In this document: positions 10,401 to 22,457 of the stretch, piece by piece
How the letters are laid out: each line of letters opens with the position of its first letter
Numbering within the stretch: the first letter of the stretch is position 1
Assembly (NCBI GenBank): GCA_010645155.1
Contig: CM021316.1
Location: 5,042,954-5,106,953, forward strand
Direction: 5' to 3'
Source: Tigriopus japonicus
Taxonomy: Eukaryota; Arthropoda; Copepoda; Harpacticoida; Harpacticidae
Length of the DNA: 64,000 bases
The notes under the pieces: generated by a model
The model's database searches: none
Told to the model about the DNA's origin: nothing
The model's input: only the letters and a program-made list of their open reading frames with translations
Translations under genes and position numbers: made by a program

Positions 10401-11775
10401 TCTCGCTCACTGATCACACACCCACCTTCTCGAGGTCGATGTGGAAATATTCTTTGAAAGCAGAGTACACACTGAAGCACTCATCAAGGTTTCTCTCCAG
10501 GATCACGAAATGAAGCATAATGATGATGATTATGATGATGAGTAGAGGAGACGATTTTGAATCCGTGAATTGAGACAATGCGTGGGCTGAAAAAGAATAT
10601 GAATAATATAGATTTGTGGACGGTGCGTTTTTTGTCTGAAGACGCAAGCTCGCCAGATTCTTGATCCGTTACATTTGAAATGGGGAAAGAGATGCCATGA
10701 ATGACTAGATTTTGAGATCTGAGCAACAACTGCAAAGAGCACCTATGTACTTTATTACTTATACTTTACTCATCAGTACTTCATTCATCCATACAAAACG
10801 AGCGTTTCTCGTGGGTTTCTTCATGGGTCAAAGTATTGGGTAAAGGCGCAAGAAGGTAATCTGCTTTGTGGCACATCATGCCGTACAAGCCCAACAAACA
10901 TCTTCAATGCCTCCAAGTGCTAGTTGGTATATTTTTGACCAGGATGAAATTAATGTGGTACTGGTTCTCTTCAACAACTGGAGTTACTTTCAGGCCCGAA
11001 AGGTGTGGAGAAGCAACGCTCGACAAGGACGAAGCTGTATGTACGTTCAAAGCCGATTCGAGGCGCCCTACAAAATGGAAAGTGCGTTTGGTGAAGATGG
11101 CCGAAACGGATATAAAAGTTGAAGATACCTTGGCCACGGGCCTCCTTCAAAACTCTTTCTGCCTACAATTGAGCTCCAGACTTTGAGCGAGCAAATCAAG
11201 ATCCCCTTTCAATCGGGCAGGATCGGTCGGTCGGTCTCTCTCTCCTCTGTTTCCCTTCCTCCGTTCTTTCGGTCCTTGCTTCTTTAGCTCCTTCCTTCGT
11301 TCGTTCATCCTTCCATACATCCATCCGCAAGACCCTATCCGTACAGCTAGTGAAGGGGAAAATGATCCTCCAAGAGTTCCCTTATCCACAATCTCGCTCA
11401 CTTAGTCTCGGATTCAGTCAGTCAGTCATTTACTCGCAAAGTCGGTCGGTGACTTGCTACCTTACTCAAGCATGCGGCAATGGCCGGTAGAGGCCACTTA
11501 TACTTCATCCATTCAAGATTGCCGGAATACATGGTCTTGGTCGTGACCATCCAGCAATCCGAGACCTACAAGCAAGAGCAAGAGATACTCTTGACACCAA
11601 GCAAGTGACCATGGCCGCATCTCGCGACTTGGAAGGACCAAGGACCAGTAAGGGGGAAAACCGTGGGCGCGCGCCCCTCCAATGCATGGGGCGACCGAGA
11701 CGAGCCTACTTCTTTTCAAGCGGACTTGCCTTAGAAGGCAAGCAAAGAGATCCGAAAAGGCACAAAGCAAAAGAA

Positions 11776-11778
<3 letters not shown>

Positions 11779-11809
<31 letters not shown>
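11779..11809 (+). repeat. GA dinucleotide microsatellite
   Basis: A clean AG/GA run of about 30 bases in the sprouty upstream region. Confidence 0.9.
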
Positions 11810-11813
<4 letters not shown>

Positions 11814-12165
11814 CTCAAGAACGCGATGTGCGAGCGACTCATTCGCCGTTCCACACGCCTCTTAACTAACTGGTCGTCGTTTTCGTCCTGATGATTGCCT
11901 TCGCCTTCTCTTTCTTCCTCTTTTTCATTGATGTGTGTGAAGTTGTTTGGAGCAGAAATTCATTCATTCATTCATCCGTGAGAAACAGTCGGCAGTGGGC
12001 GGAGTGGCTCTTCCTCCCCGTCTCCCTAGTCTCGCTCATTCGTATGTCGTACTAGTAGGATGGGATGATGTACATGGGCTACGATGCCCTCACTCTCACA
12101 CTCACACATTCATTCGGAGGATGTACTAGACTCCTTGAATCGAGGGGCACCCACCCACCACTCAT

Positions 12166-12189
12166 CAAGCAAGCAAGCAAGCAAGCAAG
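12166..12189 (+). repeat. CAAG tetranucleotide microsatellite
   Basis: Six perfect CAAG units, followed by CATGCATGCATG a little downstream. Confidence 0.9.
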
Positions 12190-14392
12190 GCAGTAGCTAG
12201 CATGCATGCATGTAACTGAGTGAGTTTGAGGGATAAAGAACGACACTAAATCGTCAAGACGGACCCAAAGCCAATGAACAAGTGGAACAATGACCACGAT
12301 CTTGAGGGTGTCAGTAATAATAATGCTAAATGCTGGACCTCTATCATCTCGAAATTCGTAATCATTCGCTACACGGATACCTCCCATGTAACCCTTGCCA
12401 AACTGTTCCCAATCATACTCAAAGGCATCCATTGTCTTCATCAAAAAGTCGCTCTTTCTTTTCGACCAACGCAATGAACTAACTGACCACTGACGTCTCA
12501 TTCATTCATTCGTCTACTCACTCTTCACTAAATGATTCACTCTTTTCGACAAACTTACCATTTAAGAGCTCATGATATGCATTGAATCCCACAAATCAGA
12601 GGAGTAATTCTTGCGATAATAACTATATTTCGAATGCCAGCACAGGTCGGTCTCACTCAATTATTGTCGAGTCAGGATCACTAAACTACGAGCCGTGTTC
12701 GCACCCGTTTGGCCGTGAATTCCGTCTGGCTAGCTCGATTTTCGGGTTCGGTGAAAATATGAGAAACTGGAAATTTAGACACAGACAAACGCCACAACAA
12801 ATAACGTTAAACACCAAGGGAATCGCGATTAGGCCAAGCCGATTCGACACACAAGGCTGGATTCGAATCAATGGATCAACTGTAGACGACACTTCATGCA
12901 AAATTCGGCTGGGATATCGCATCGGATCGATAGCATCTCTCTCTCACTTGGTTGAAGTCACACCGCACTAGAACAAGTCCTTCTTCATTCTCTTCTGAGT
13001 GTTGATTCTCCATGAGTGAATGAAGCAAGCAAGGAAGCCCACTCAGTCAGCCAGCCGGACAGCTCGGAGTTGGCCAACACGCCATCAGCCAGCCAGGCAC
13101 CGACGAACGAGAACGAGAGCGAGCGGGCAAAACGGCGGACGCACCCCGCCGCCGATCAGCTAGACAGACACCGCCCGTTGATCTTCTAGTGTAGTAGAAA
13201 GACAAGCGGTCCGTCCAGTGCCTTTGCCAGGGCGCCGTCCTTCAAGATTGGAGTTGAGCGCGCTCGTGGCGTAGTAAATCGTGACTGCTGACATTCCTCA
13301 CTGGCTCGGCTCTCTTTTTCCCTCTCTTTATTCATTGATATTTCTTCTCGGTTCGATGGGCGTCTGCCACCGCCACGGTGGCAGGCAATCGGACGATCCG
13401 GTTGGAAGTCCCACAGAGTCATTGAGAAACGTAGCCAAACCGATCCGGTTCAGCGTCATACAGAGATGGGCACCACGGAATCGACAGAATCGTCGACTGA
13501 ATGGACCAAACGCATTCCAAAGAACTGTCGGCGCCAAATCTACCCTGAGGCACATTCTCTAAAAAAATACAGAGTGACAGGGACAACGAACAGGAAAATG
13601 TATCAAACGAAAAAAATGCCAAATTTCGGGCAAATAGGGATGTATTGTAGGTAGAAATACTACTTATCATGCTGCAAATCGAAGAGGGCAAAGGCTTAGG
13701 GTGTAAATCAAGTATGGCGTTGTCTAAGTTTCAATCTAGAACTCTGACTGAAGGCTGTTTGAACCGCGTCGTTTCCACCCGAATTGATCACCTTGTCCAC
13801 GTGGTTTAACTTCTTCAAGTACAAAACTTACAACGAAACCATCATACTGAATGGGAAAGGGTGCATGGGTGCCATTCAAACGCCGAAAACATCGAGTGTA
13901 CTATTATCCCAATGAAAGATTACCATGACATCAGGGTCAGCCGATACAATCTAGGCCATTGGAAAATCTTCTTTATCGGCACAAATTTGTGAAGGCTGAC
14001 TCCAGCACAAACGAAGTTTTCAAGTTAGTTTTTTTGAGAAGTTCTTCGGCTAGAAACAAGAAACGAAAAGCGTCATTTCTGAGAAAAGAGAGGCCATTTA
14101 GGGCTAGTATTTTTTCCGTTGCTTGTCGCTTCTCATCTGGAGGAAGGACTGTATTCAGCACCGCTCTCTGAGGAGATAATTCAATGGCCCAGTCAGAAGA
14201 CAAGGGTGAGTTTGAATGAACGATGGGAAGCGTCGCTCGCTTCACATCTGTGAATATCCGGTCTTTCATTTCCGATTCATATTTGAGGACGTCCTGCTTG
14301 GTGTGAGTGTACCTACGGTATATGTGAACCGTTCATGGGGTGGAGGGTAATTCCAAGGCAGCAGATGCGTAATGTAAAAGGAAACCCACGAA

Positions 14393-14414
14393 CGAATGAA
14401 TGAATGAATGAATG
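14393..14414 (+). repeat. GAAT tetranucleotide microsatellite
   Basis: Five consecutive GAAT units. The same motif or its complement recurs at about 11960, 12502, 15685, 18105, 18135 and 50456, so it is the commonest tetranucleotide repeat in the window. Confidence 0.9.
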
Positions 14415-16744
14415 GTAGTAGTAGGTCCGCCGTCAGTCCTGGGCATCTCTCCTTTAACGTCGATAGTGCTGCTGCTACTAGTGCTACTACTACCTCTACT
14501 AAAACTTCTAGGATGATAGCAAAATGGACTAGAATTCGGTAATGAAAGAGAATGCGCCCATGCGAACCCACCTGGAAGTTGGATTCCTGTCTTGAAATGA
14601 TGCATCCGTCCAAGGACCACCGGATTCCCCTGAACTTCGACGGCCAGGCTCTGAATGTAAAAAGTGCTTGTCTATCATTCAATGCAGAGTTTTCCTTGAT
14701 CAATGCTTTCGCGTGGGAGCTTAAAAATCAATTTTGGAGTGCCCTGGAGAGCTCAAAATCAAACATTTTGTGCTTGCTTTGCCAAATTCCACTTTTGGTC
14801 TAAGTCTGTCTCGGGAGACCAGCTCATAATGGTGAAAAGAAAGAAGGGGATGTCTGACGTGTTGCAACCAACCACATATCTCTGGCCATGAGAGTCTTAT
14901 TTCAGTCCAAGATGAGTGCGTGGCATTTGAGCACTTTGATCTCAACGACCGAAGATCATCTGTCTTTTCCCTCTGCTCCAGTTTGCTAGTGGGAAAACCC
15001 TGCTGCCATGAAGCTCCAAATCTCAAAGTCTCACGTCCATTTCAACTAGAGTTGTGCATTGGATTTGCGAGGGCTACCCAGAGCATCTATTTCGCCCTAA
15101 CACGATTTTTTATAGATTTATATATGTCATGAATGATAAATCCGACATCTCAGCTTTTGCATGATTTTTAGTCTTCAATAACTTCAAATTTTAATAAGAT
15201 AAGTCACAGATGCAACTTTTCCATTGGCAAGTAAGGAGGCAAGAGGTTGTGAGATTGTACATTTGTGACGTCGAAGTTCACCTCAAACTGCGATATGAAA
15301 CGTGTCACCTTAAGGTGTCATTAAAATGACGTCATTATAATGATGGAGAGTTGTTCTTTTTGAGAATAAGTTGGGGCACCCAAGCAAGGTGTATTGAGAT
15401 GTGTGAAAGCCATCTATGTTCTAAAAGTTTAATATAGAGCAATACTGGTGAAAGTTAGGAAAAAACAATAGTTTAGGAAGGAATGATTTCATCAAAGTTG
15501 TTAAAAAGATTCAGATCAGCTAGAATTCATGCCGAATCTTTGTAGAAAAAATGAAGTAGGTCGGGTTGAGTTCGGCCCTCATTCGAATCCAATGCACAGC
15601 CCTAACTCGAACGTTAGTAACTCAAGTGAGGAAGAGGAGCTGCAGCTTTGCGGCCCAAGCCCACAGATAGAGCTGACAGTTTTGAATGAATGAATGAAAA
15701 CGGTACCTCGCTTTCGGCAGCAGTAGCACAATCATCAACATCATCATCATCATCCTCGTCGTCACCCGCACGTTCAGTACATTTACATTCGGTAAAAATA
15801 TCGGAGTTGTCGCCGGGCCAGGAATGCATGTGGGTGCTTTACAATTTTTGTACTGTAGTAGCTGAGTTATAGTAGAAATAAACTACCTAAACTTGATGCA
15901 AAGCTTTTAAGGTGTGAAAAAAAGGATTTGAGAGCGAAAAAAATAATTCTAGAAGTTAAAAGTTAAAGAGACGTTAGAATAGAAAACGAGCCTTGGAGGT
16001 TTTGGAATGGGATGCTATTTTTCAATTTGATATTTAAGTAGCAACGCTTCAAGCCAGACAAGTTTCTGTTTATTTTTGTTTCATTAGCCATTTTTAAGAG
16101 CGACAGTGTGCACAGTACTGATGGGATTCAATCTGATTTCAATCTTTTGATTCTTGTAGGGCTCCCATCAATGTGTTATTGCTGGTCAAACTGGAAAAAA
16201 TCTTACCGTAATATTCACAGCACCCTTGGTCTGAAGCCGTCAAAAATAGGGGTACTTTTTGGATACTCTCTTTAACCAAACGCATTTTTCGTAGAAGTGA
16301 TAAATACAGCTTTATGTGAATTGGCAGTCCCAACGAAGTAGCGAGAGCAAAAATGATTGAGCAGATTGAACTCCATCAGTAGTGCACAGTAGGGACCCAT
16401 GTATAGAGACTGCCAGTCATAGGCTAATACATGGTGCTGATCATTCATGCTGGTGATTGTTCAAGACATTGCATCTGCATTCAGATGATTCTGACAAAGT
16501 TCAATAACAAACCTTTTTTACTTCTTTGTAGATTGAGTTGTCAGTCACCTGATTGTGGAACATTTAATGGTGCTTGTTTAAAAATTACTGTAATTTAAAT
16601 TAACCTTTTACAAAACAGGCATATACTTTAGGCACCTTTCCAGCAGGCTTGAAGATTTTCATTAACCAAACTGCACTATAAAATGAGCTTATTAGTTTCT
16701 TAATGTTTATTGCAAGATTTGTCTCATTGGATATACAATTTGTA

Positions 16745-16910
16745 TAATGTACAAAAAATAGTGTATTGGAGGCATGGGGGCCCATTCTGGGTTCTTGAGG
16801 TGGAATATCCACTAGACACAGGGGTTTGGGTGTGGCGGGGGGGATCAAACCCATGAACCCAAGCCTAGCTTGGTTGCATGTTATTCAATTGCGCTACAAC
16901 CATCTCCCCT
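16745..16910 (-). mobile_element. tRNA-derived SINE, second family or subfamily
   Basis: Read on the minus strand from 16910 it starts GGGGAGATGGTTG and continues with an A-box-like TAGCGCAATTG. It can form a D-stem (GTTG with CAAC) and an anticodon-like stem (CCAAG with CTTGG), then reaches a B-box GGGTTTGATCCC (complement of 16841-16852). Roughly 90 further bases downstream look like a SINE body. The anticodon loop is too short and the T-arm is imperfect, so this is not a functional tRNA gene. The left limit is approximate. Confidence 0.55.
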
Positions 16911-18799
16911 TAGTTTAGATGCATTTCTGATGAGAAAAGGTTTCCTTTAATCTGGAACTTATGCTTCCCGCATGTTGGAAGACGTCATAGATGATACGAG
17001 TTGGTCAGGCATTTTTAGGTTTTGCCGGCCAGACTCTTTATCAAGGTCTCTATAGCACAATAAAATTCGACTTGGCTGTCACTGTTTGAAAACCTTCTCT
17101 TCCAAGGATTTTAATTCATAAATAACCCACAATACTCCAAAGCATTTAAAATCCATGTGTGCGGTTCATTACTACATACAATTTGACTTGGAGTACAACC
17201 ATTTACTTGCTTTACTCTAAATGAATTTCGTCTGAAGACGAAATTGTTTTTGTTGTTGAGCAACTTTTGTTCAAAAAAATGAATAAATGCTACCAATTCC
17301 ATTATTCTTAAACGGTACTGAAAAATTCATATCAAGTTTCTACGGAAATTCCCAAACACTATGATATATGATTCAGACTCAGGAAACTAAGGGGAGCAAC
17401 TTTGATTTACTGAGTTTCTCAAAGTCAGGTCTAGAATAAAAGTTATATGCCTGAAAACCTATTAAATGAATTAATTTTCGAAAATCAAGTCAGTGCACTC
17501 TTAGGGCAGATTTAGATACCTTTTGAATCGAAATTGCTTGAAAATACTGTATGTTGCTCAGTGCTGAGTTATTTGAGTTTAACCGGTTCATTTTTGGCCC
17601 AAAAAAGCGAAAAAAACATTCCGGGTATATGGAAACTCAAATTCCCAAACAAATGATATTCATTGTTGATGTCACAAGATAAAATAAAAAATTTCTTCAT
17701 TCTTCTATGTTTGATCATAGCATGTCAAAATAATATATATCATTTCCTAAAACACATTAAAAATACAATTTTTCGAATTACAGCTTTTGAATTATGTAAA
17801 GGTCATATTGGTAAGTCCTCAATGCAAATTTTGTAAAATTCAGTAAGGGTTTAAAAAAATCGATTTTGGTCCATTTGACCATGGTCCTTCGAGAAATATC
17901 GAATTCTCACTAAATACGAAGACACATCTGTTCCAACATTATTTTTTTCAATTTTCATTACCACTGTTAGTGGTAATTAGTGGTAATTTTAATAATAATG
18001 GTTACGTTTACGTTGAACAAATTGAAATTGTTATTCTTCTACTGATAAGTTCATGTGGCATTTGCATTGTAGAGAGCTCGTTCACTCGGAGGCCCCGGTT
18101 CGGCATTCATTCATTCATTCTGTTAGCCAGCCGTTCATTCATTCATTCTTTTTTCGTTGCCACAATGATTTTACACCATGTTTCAAGGGAATATCAACTT
18201 TTGAATGGAATTCCGCAAGATCAACCAAGTAGAACTTGTTGGAGTCAGAAACGTGTTTTTCTTGGATTCACATGAACATAAGTGCGAACGCCAATGAACA
18301 CTTGTTTGAAGAGATTTATTGTCTAAAGATACTAAGGTGAAATCAACCAAATGAATTAAAAGACTAGCCGTTTCGAAAATAGATCAAAGACGGACGTACC
18401 AATAATTGAAACAGTAGTTTTTTTGTTATTTTCATCAAGCACTTCCAAACTCATGCTTCTTAGTGATGAGCCGATTGAGATTTTAGCATTTTAGTCATAA
18501 TATTTCTTCTTCGACAACAAATTCATGAAGTTTCACTTATAAATGTACCCGAGTAACAAACTTAAGAAACCTCTTACAAGGTAAAATCATAGTCTGAATC
18601 ATTGCGTACGTCGTGATTAGGACTAGGTTAAATTGATTTTATTCGGTGCAAAAGTTCGTCAAGAACTCTGAAAACTCGATCGGAAACCGAAAGGTGATTT
18701 ACTGAAGACTCAAAATCATTGGTTCAAGCTCGTAAAAAGTTAACAAAAAGTATCTTTTTGATCGTGTTGTCATGAGAGCAGTTTCCTGCAATTGTCTTT

Positions 18800-18842
18800 A
18801 AGTTTGATTCTCCTCCCCTTAGCTTTCTCAAGGAAACTTTTG
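18800..18842 (+). mobile_element. SINE remnant, copy 2 of the 6245-6345 family
   Basis: A plus-strand B-box-like GTTTGATTC is followed by TCCTCCCC and TTTCTCAAGGAAACTTT. These match the minus strand of 6245-6290 in order and spacing. No A-box is recognisable upstream, so this copy is decayed or truncated. Confidence 0.6.
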
Positions 18843-19537
18843 GACGCTTTTCCATACCCCAAGACGGAGGATTTGAAATTGCATATTAAAAAAACTGAAT
18901 AATGTTATGGCTGGCTTCGTTGGCCACCTTAGCAGTCACAATTTAAAGACAAATACTACAAAATATATTGTGGTACCAGCTATAAAATCAAACACAACAT
19001 TTCCATTTACAATAATTTGTCGTTCACTTTAGGTAGAAATGGTGCTCTGCCTCTGACCAAGCTTTAAGTGATACATTAAAGGATGTTTCTCTAGGAGTGC
19101 TAACTTTATTCGTTTTTTTAATTATTATTGAGCACTTATTCAAATTCAAGGTTAAGTTGGAAAGAGTACGCAGCTGCGCTATTTGGAACACATTTTAATT
19201 CTTTATCTGTTGAAATAAATATGATGGCTGAAGAGCCGTTTAAGTTCATGACAAAGGGTAATAAAATGTAATTTATTGACCACCTTCCATTTTTATAAGA
19301 CTCCCTCCAAGCCCCCAGAAGCCAGGTCCAAAATATTATTTCCCTGTAACTTACTTTATTGCCCTACAAATCACTTTTTAGCCCCATGAATGAATCATGC
19401 CTTAAGAAATACATCTCAAACGCACAAAACGCACAATTACTTGTACGTCTGAAGCCCCATCTTATTGATGAGGAATGGTCGAGTGAAGTAGTCGTGGTAG
19501 GTTTTTATATTAAGGCACTGAGTAGCCAACACACCAA

Positions 19538-19748
19538 CACGGTGTTCCAAATGTTTTTTAGGTTTACATCAAAATACCCAAAGACATCATGGCACTTTTT
19601 GGACCCAAAATTTCATGGGGAACAACTTTACTTTTATTGTATTCTAAAGTGCCATGATGCCAGTGTCCAAAGTGTCAGTGTCCAAAAAGTGCCATGACGT
19701 CTTTGGGTATTTTGATTCAAACCTAAAAAAGCCATTCGGAACACCGTG
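19538..19748. mobile_element. Short inverted-repeat transposon with CACGGTG termini
   Basis: A 211-bp element whose arms pair for about 70 bp each: left arm 19538-19605, right arm about 19671-19748. Both share CACGGTGTTCC, TTTTTTAGGTTT, ATCAAAATACCCAAAGAC and CATGGCACTTTTTGGAC. It is flanked by the 4 bases CCAA on both sides (19534-19537 and 19749-19752). There is no coding capacity. The terminal heptamer resembles Transib and RSS-type ends (CAC-GTG), but the target duplication appears to be 4 bp where Transib makes 5, so superfamily assignment is open. Confidence 0.75.
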
Positions 19749-20068
19749 CCAACTGATGTACGTGAGGTGAACAGAGCCAACTCCTAAACCATTACTGATG
19801 AGAAACAAACAAATATAGCAAATAACAAACAAAGACAAACAAACAACAGCACCCAAAAAAAATAAAAAACCCAAATAAAAAACAAACAAATCGGAAAAAG
19901 AAGTCAACAGATGTTGAATGTTTTGGTCTCCCAACAAATCAGGACTGCCAAAAGTGACACCCCTTAGGCAAGGAAAATAGGTCAAAAGTAACTAAAAGTC
20001 TTGAAAACCCTCTACAGTCAAAACCAAGAGCTTCGGTTGCATGAAATATCTCTTTCAAATCAATCAAT

Positions 20069-20332
20069 GGATGAGTGTAATCGAACGAATTCAGCTGTGG
20101 ATTCTTGGGCCAAAATGACTAGGGATGGGTCAGAACTAGGTTCTGACATTTCTTAGTTTTAGTTTGCTGCATGAGGAACAAATTCTTATAAGAACTGATT
20201 GTCAAAATGAAGAAAATGAGTTTGGCTCAGGAATTTTGATTATACTTTTTGGAGGGTGAGTCTCGACTCCGACGCATCCCTAGCCATTTTGGCCCCAGAA
20301 TCCCCAGCTGAATTCGTTCAATTACACTCATA
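20069..20332. repeat. Foldback (inverted-repeat) sequence
   Basis: The left arm 20069-20131 and right arm 20270-20332 are reverse complements over about 60 bp with few mismatches. Shared blocks include ATGAGTGTAAT, GAACGAATTCAGCTG, GGCCAAAATG and CTAGGGATG. Termini and target duplication could not be defined. It is probably a MITE or a remnant of one. Confidence 0.65.
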
Positions 20333-20666
20333 CATTCTTTCACGATCACAAAGAATTGTGGTGAAAATGATTTTTAGGTACTTGCGTTTACGAATCACCA
20401 CAATTCATGACGGCAACACTGTTTTTATTTGGTAATGGTACAAATTCACCCCAAACACACAAATATTCTGAAAACCCAAACAAATATACAAACAAACAAA
20501 GATATGGCCAATTTGTTCGCATCAATTTAAACCAGTATTGAGTAGGCAGCGCATGCTGAATGGATAGCACAAATGTCAATGGTTGAACAGATTTTCAGGG
20601 TTGAAAAATCGTAATGGAAGTCCCAAAAAGGATAAGTTGGTCAACAAAATACCATATGCACCCACA

Positions 20667-20850
20667 AATGAAGGGAGTAATGGCCAAGATCCTACATCAC
20701 TTGTTTCATTTTAATTGATGCCCCTCGGGCTGTTGCCCTTGGGTCGCCACTAAAATGAAACCCTTCCGCCAGATTTTGGCCCTTACTCCCTTCCTTTTTT
20801 TTAAAATACTATTTATGCACCTGCAAAGGAAGGGATTAATGGCCAAAATA
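20667..20850. repeat. Inverted repeat with an additional direct copy
   Basis: The left arm (about 20667-20715, GAAGGGAGTAATGGCC then GTTTCATTTTAA) is the reverse complement of the right arm ending at about 20795. A third, direct copy of the arm start (AAGGAAGGGATTAATGGCC) lies at about 20826-20844. The loop includes GCCCCTCGGGC, which is itself partly palindromic. Confidence 0.55.
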
Positions 20851-21208
20851 CGGGTCATTTTCATTCATATGGTTCATGAAAGGTTGCGAGAAAATAAGAA
20901 ATTCAACACCGACCATATTTTAGGTTCAATCTAAATCAACATAACAAAAGTCTACGTACAAGTTTTAATGAGCGTTATTTATACTGTTATTTTCAGACCT
21001 TTCCTCTCTTGAGTCGTTGTAGCTTATTCCTTGATTTTTAAATAACAAGAAAGTAAGACCTTATTTTTGGATACGAAAGTAGATATGCGACAACAAGATC
21101 ACAATTTATAGGTAACCTTGTTATGCGCAATAAACTGGTTGCACTTATTTGGTGGTTATTTGTATCATACGTGCTTTGTCAAGATGATTTAGTCTTTATT
21201 AATTTATG

Positions 21209-21789
21209 CCTGCACACGGCGTTTAATTGGGCTTGAGAAGTCATTTTTGAGTTCCAAAGACGTTTGAGACCAGTTTTGAGGTAGATAAACAGTGCCGCAC
21301 ATGAAAGTGAGTTTTGTTAATAAGGTCACGGGCCAAAAATTGATGTAAAGTTACTTAAAACATGCTTAAAACATTTTCTGAATTTTTCTTTTCACCTATT
21401 ACCAAGGTGATCTCATGGTTGTCTGTGCCTGAAATATTTATGAAATCTATTGAGCCCTTGTTGTAATTTGGGATAACAAAAGTCAGATTATGTCCTTCGA
21501 GAACTATGTTCAAAAATAGCCATTTAAAATTGGACGGCAAAATAGATTTCACAAACATTTTGAACCATTATCGACCTAAGTGTGCCCGACAATTATCTCA
21601 TAGAAGCTTTTCATAAATTTGTTTTTAAGCCTACTTTGAGTGACTTTGTATCAATTTTTGGCCCGTGACCTAACTAACACAATTCACTTTCATATGTATG
21701 CAGCATTGTCTCTGCATTTCAAAACTGGTCTCAAATGTCTTTGGAACTCAAAAATGACTTCTCAACCTCAATTAAACGCCGTGTGCAGG
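21209..21789. mobile_element. Long inverted-repeat element (581 bp)
   Basis: It begins CCTGCACACGGCGTTTAATT and ends with its reverse complement. The arms stay similar for about 170 bp, sharing AAGTCATTTTTGAGTTCCAAAGACG, CATGAAAGTGA-like and GGTCACGGGCCAAAAATTGAT blocks. The 220-bp loop has no recognised gene. No convincing target duplication was seen at the edges. It fits a nonautonomous DNA transposon with unusually long arms. Confidence 0.7.
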
Positions 21790-22457
21790 AATGCGTAGAA
21801 ATGATCAGTAGTTGGAACGCTTTCAAGTTGGACAAAGCGTGATTATTTGTGAACCTTTTCTGCTAGTCTATAATTCACCCTCCATCTTCTTTTACCATAC
21901 ATTCGTCCCATATGACCCTTTTCGCACAAGAAATGAACTCGATAAATGTGCAGCACTCGTCCATCGAAAAGCCGTCTGGGCATTGGTCGTCGCCTCTGAC
22001 CCAGCAGAGGGCCCATGGGCAAAGTTTGTTAGCCAATGGGTAGTTAGAAGATTGGAGACAAGTCCGCCACAAACGTCATGGGCTGACAAGTAAAAAAAAA
22101 GAAATATAGCACCCCCTTAACTCTCACGACTGAGTCTGCACCCGATTTTTTTGTTTGTTTTTTTGGAGGCAATTTTTTTTATTTTATAGTCACTAAAGAA
22201 GCGACTTTACTTAACTTGAGTAGATAAAGGATGATATTCATGCATATCTACTTAAAGAGATTTCTCACGTCGATTTAACGTCCGCTGACCTGGCTTTCCT
22301 TGCCTTGCTTCTTTCTTCAGTCAAGATGTCTCTTACGTGGAAATGAGTGCTATCTTAGGAGGACACATGTCTTGCCTGTTCCTGTTGTTGTTGACGTCAA
22401 CGTCGTCGATCTCATAATCTTGATTCGAGATTGTCTTGACCAAATTGCCTTCAAATC

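Larger units (their letters stand above)
10401..16744. other. Region upstream of sprouty: probable promoter/5' UTR DNA, microsatellites, no clear gene
   Basis: Short open frames occur but none resembles a family or shows a coherent exon series. The part next to sprouty is likely its 5' untranslated region. A G+C-rich patch at about 13040-13210 (CGACGAACGAGAACGAGAGC-like) could be a promoter or first exon. Simple repeats include GA (11779-11809), CAAG (12166-12189), GAAT/ATTC (about 11960, 12502, 14393 and 15685) and CATCAT (about 15740). The part from 15 to 16.7 kb is A+T-rich, and I see nothing else in it. Confidence 0.5.
16911..22457. other. Gene-free, repeat-rich region upstream of ACAD8
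   Basis: No coding gene was recognised in 5.5 kb. It contains a SINE remnant (18800-18842), a short inverted-repeat element with 4-bp flanking duplication (19538-19748), two further foldback structures (20069-20332 and 20667-20850) and a 581-bp long inverted-repeat element (21209-21789). The final few hundred bases before 22458 probably hold the ACAD8 promoter and 5' untranslated region, but no TATA box is clear. Confidence 0.6.

Noticed and set aside
10866..11186. Overlapping open frames upstream of sprouty
   Set aside because: Three frames on two strands are open over the same DNA with no family match and no splice pattern. This is probably chance in a less A+T-rich stretch.
20110..20285. 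hAT element inside the 20069-20332 foldback (TAGGGATG...CATCCCTA)
   Set aside because: The bases outside the supposed ends are reverse complements of each other, not a direct duplication, so the ends are simply part of longer arms.
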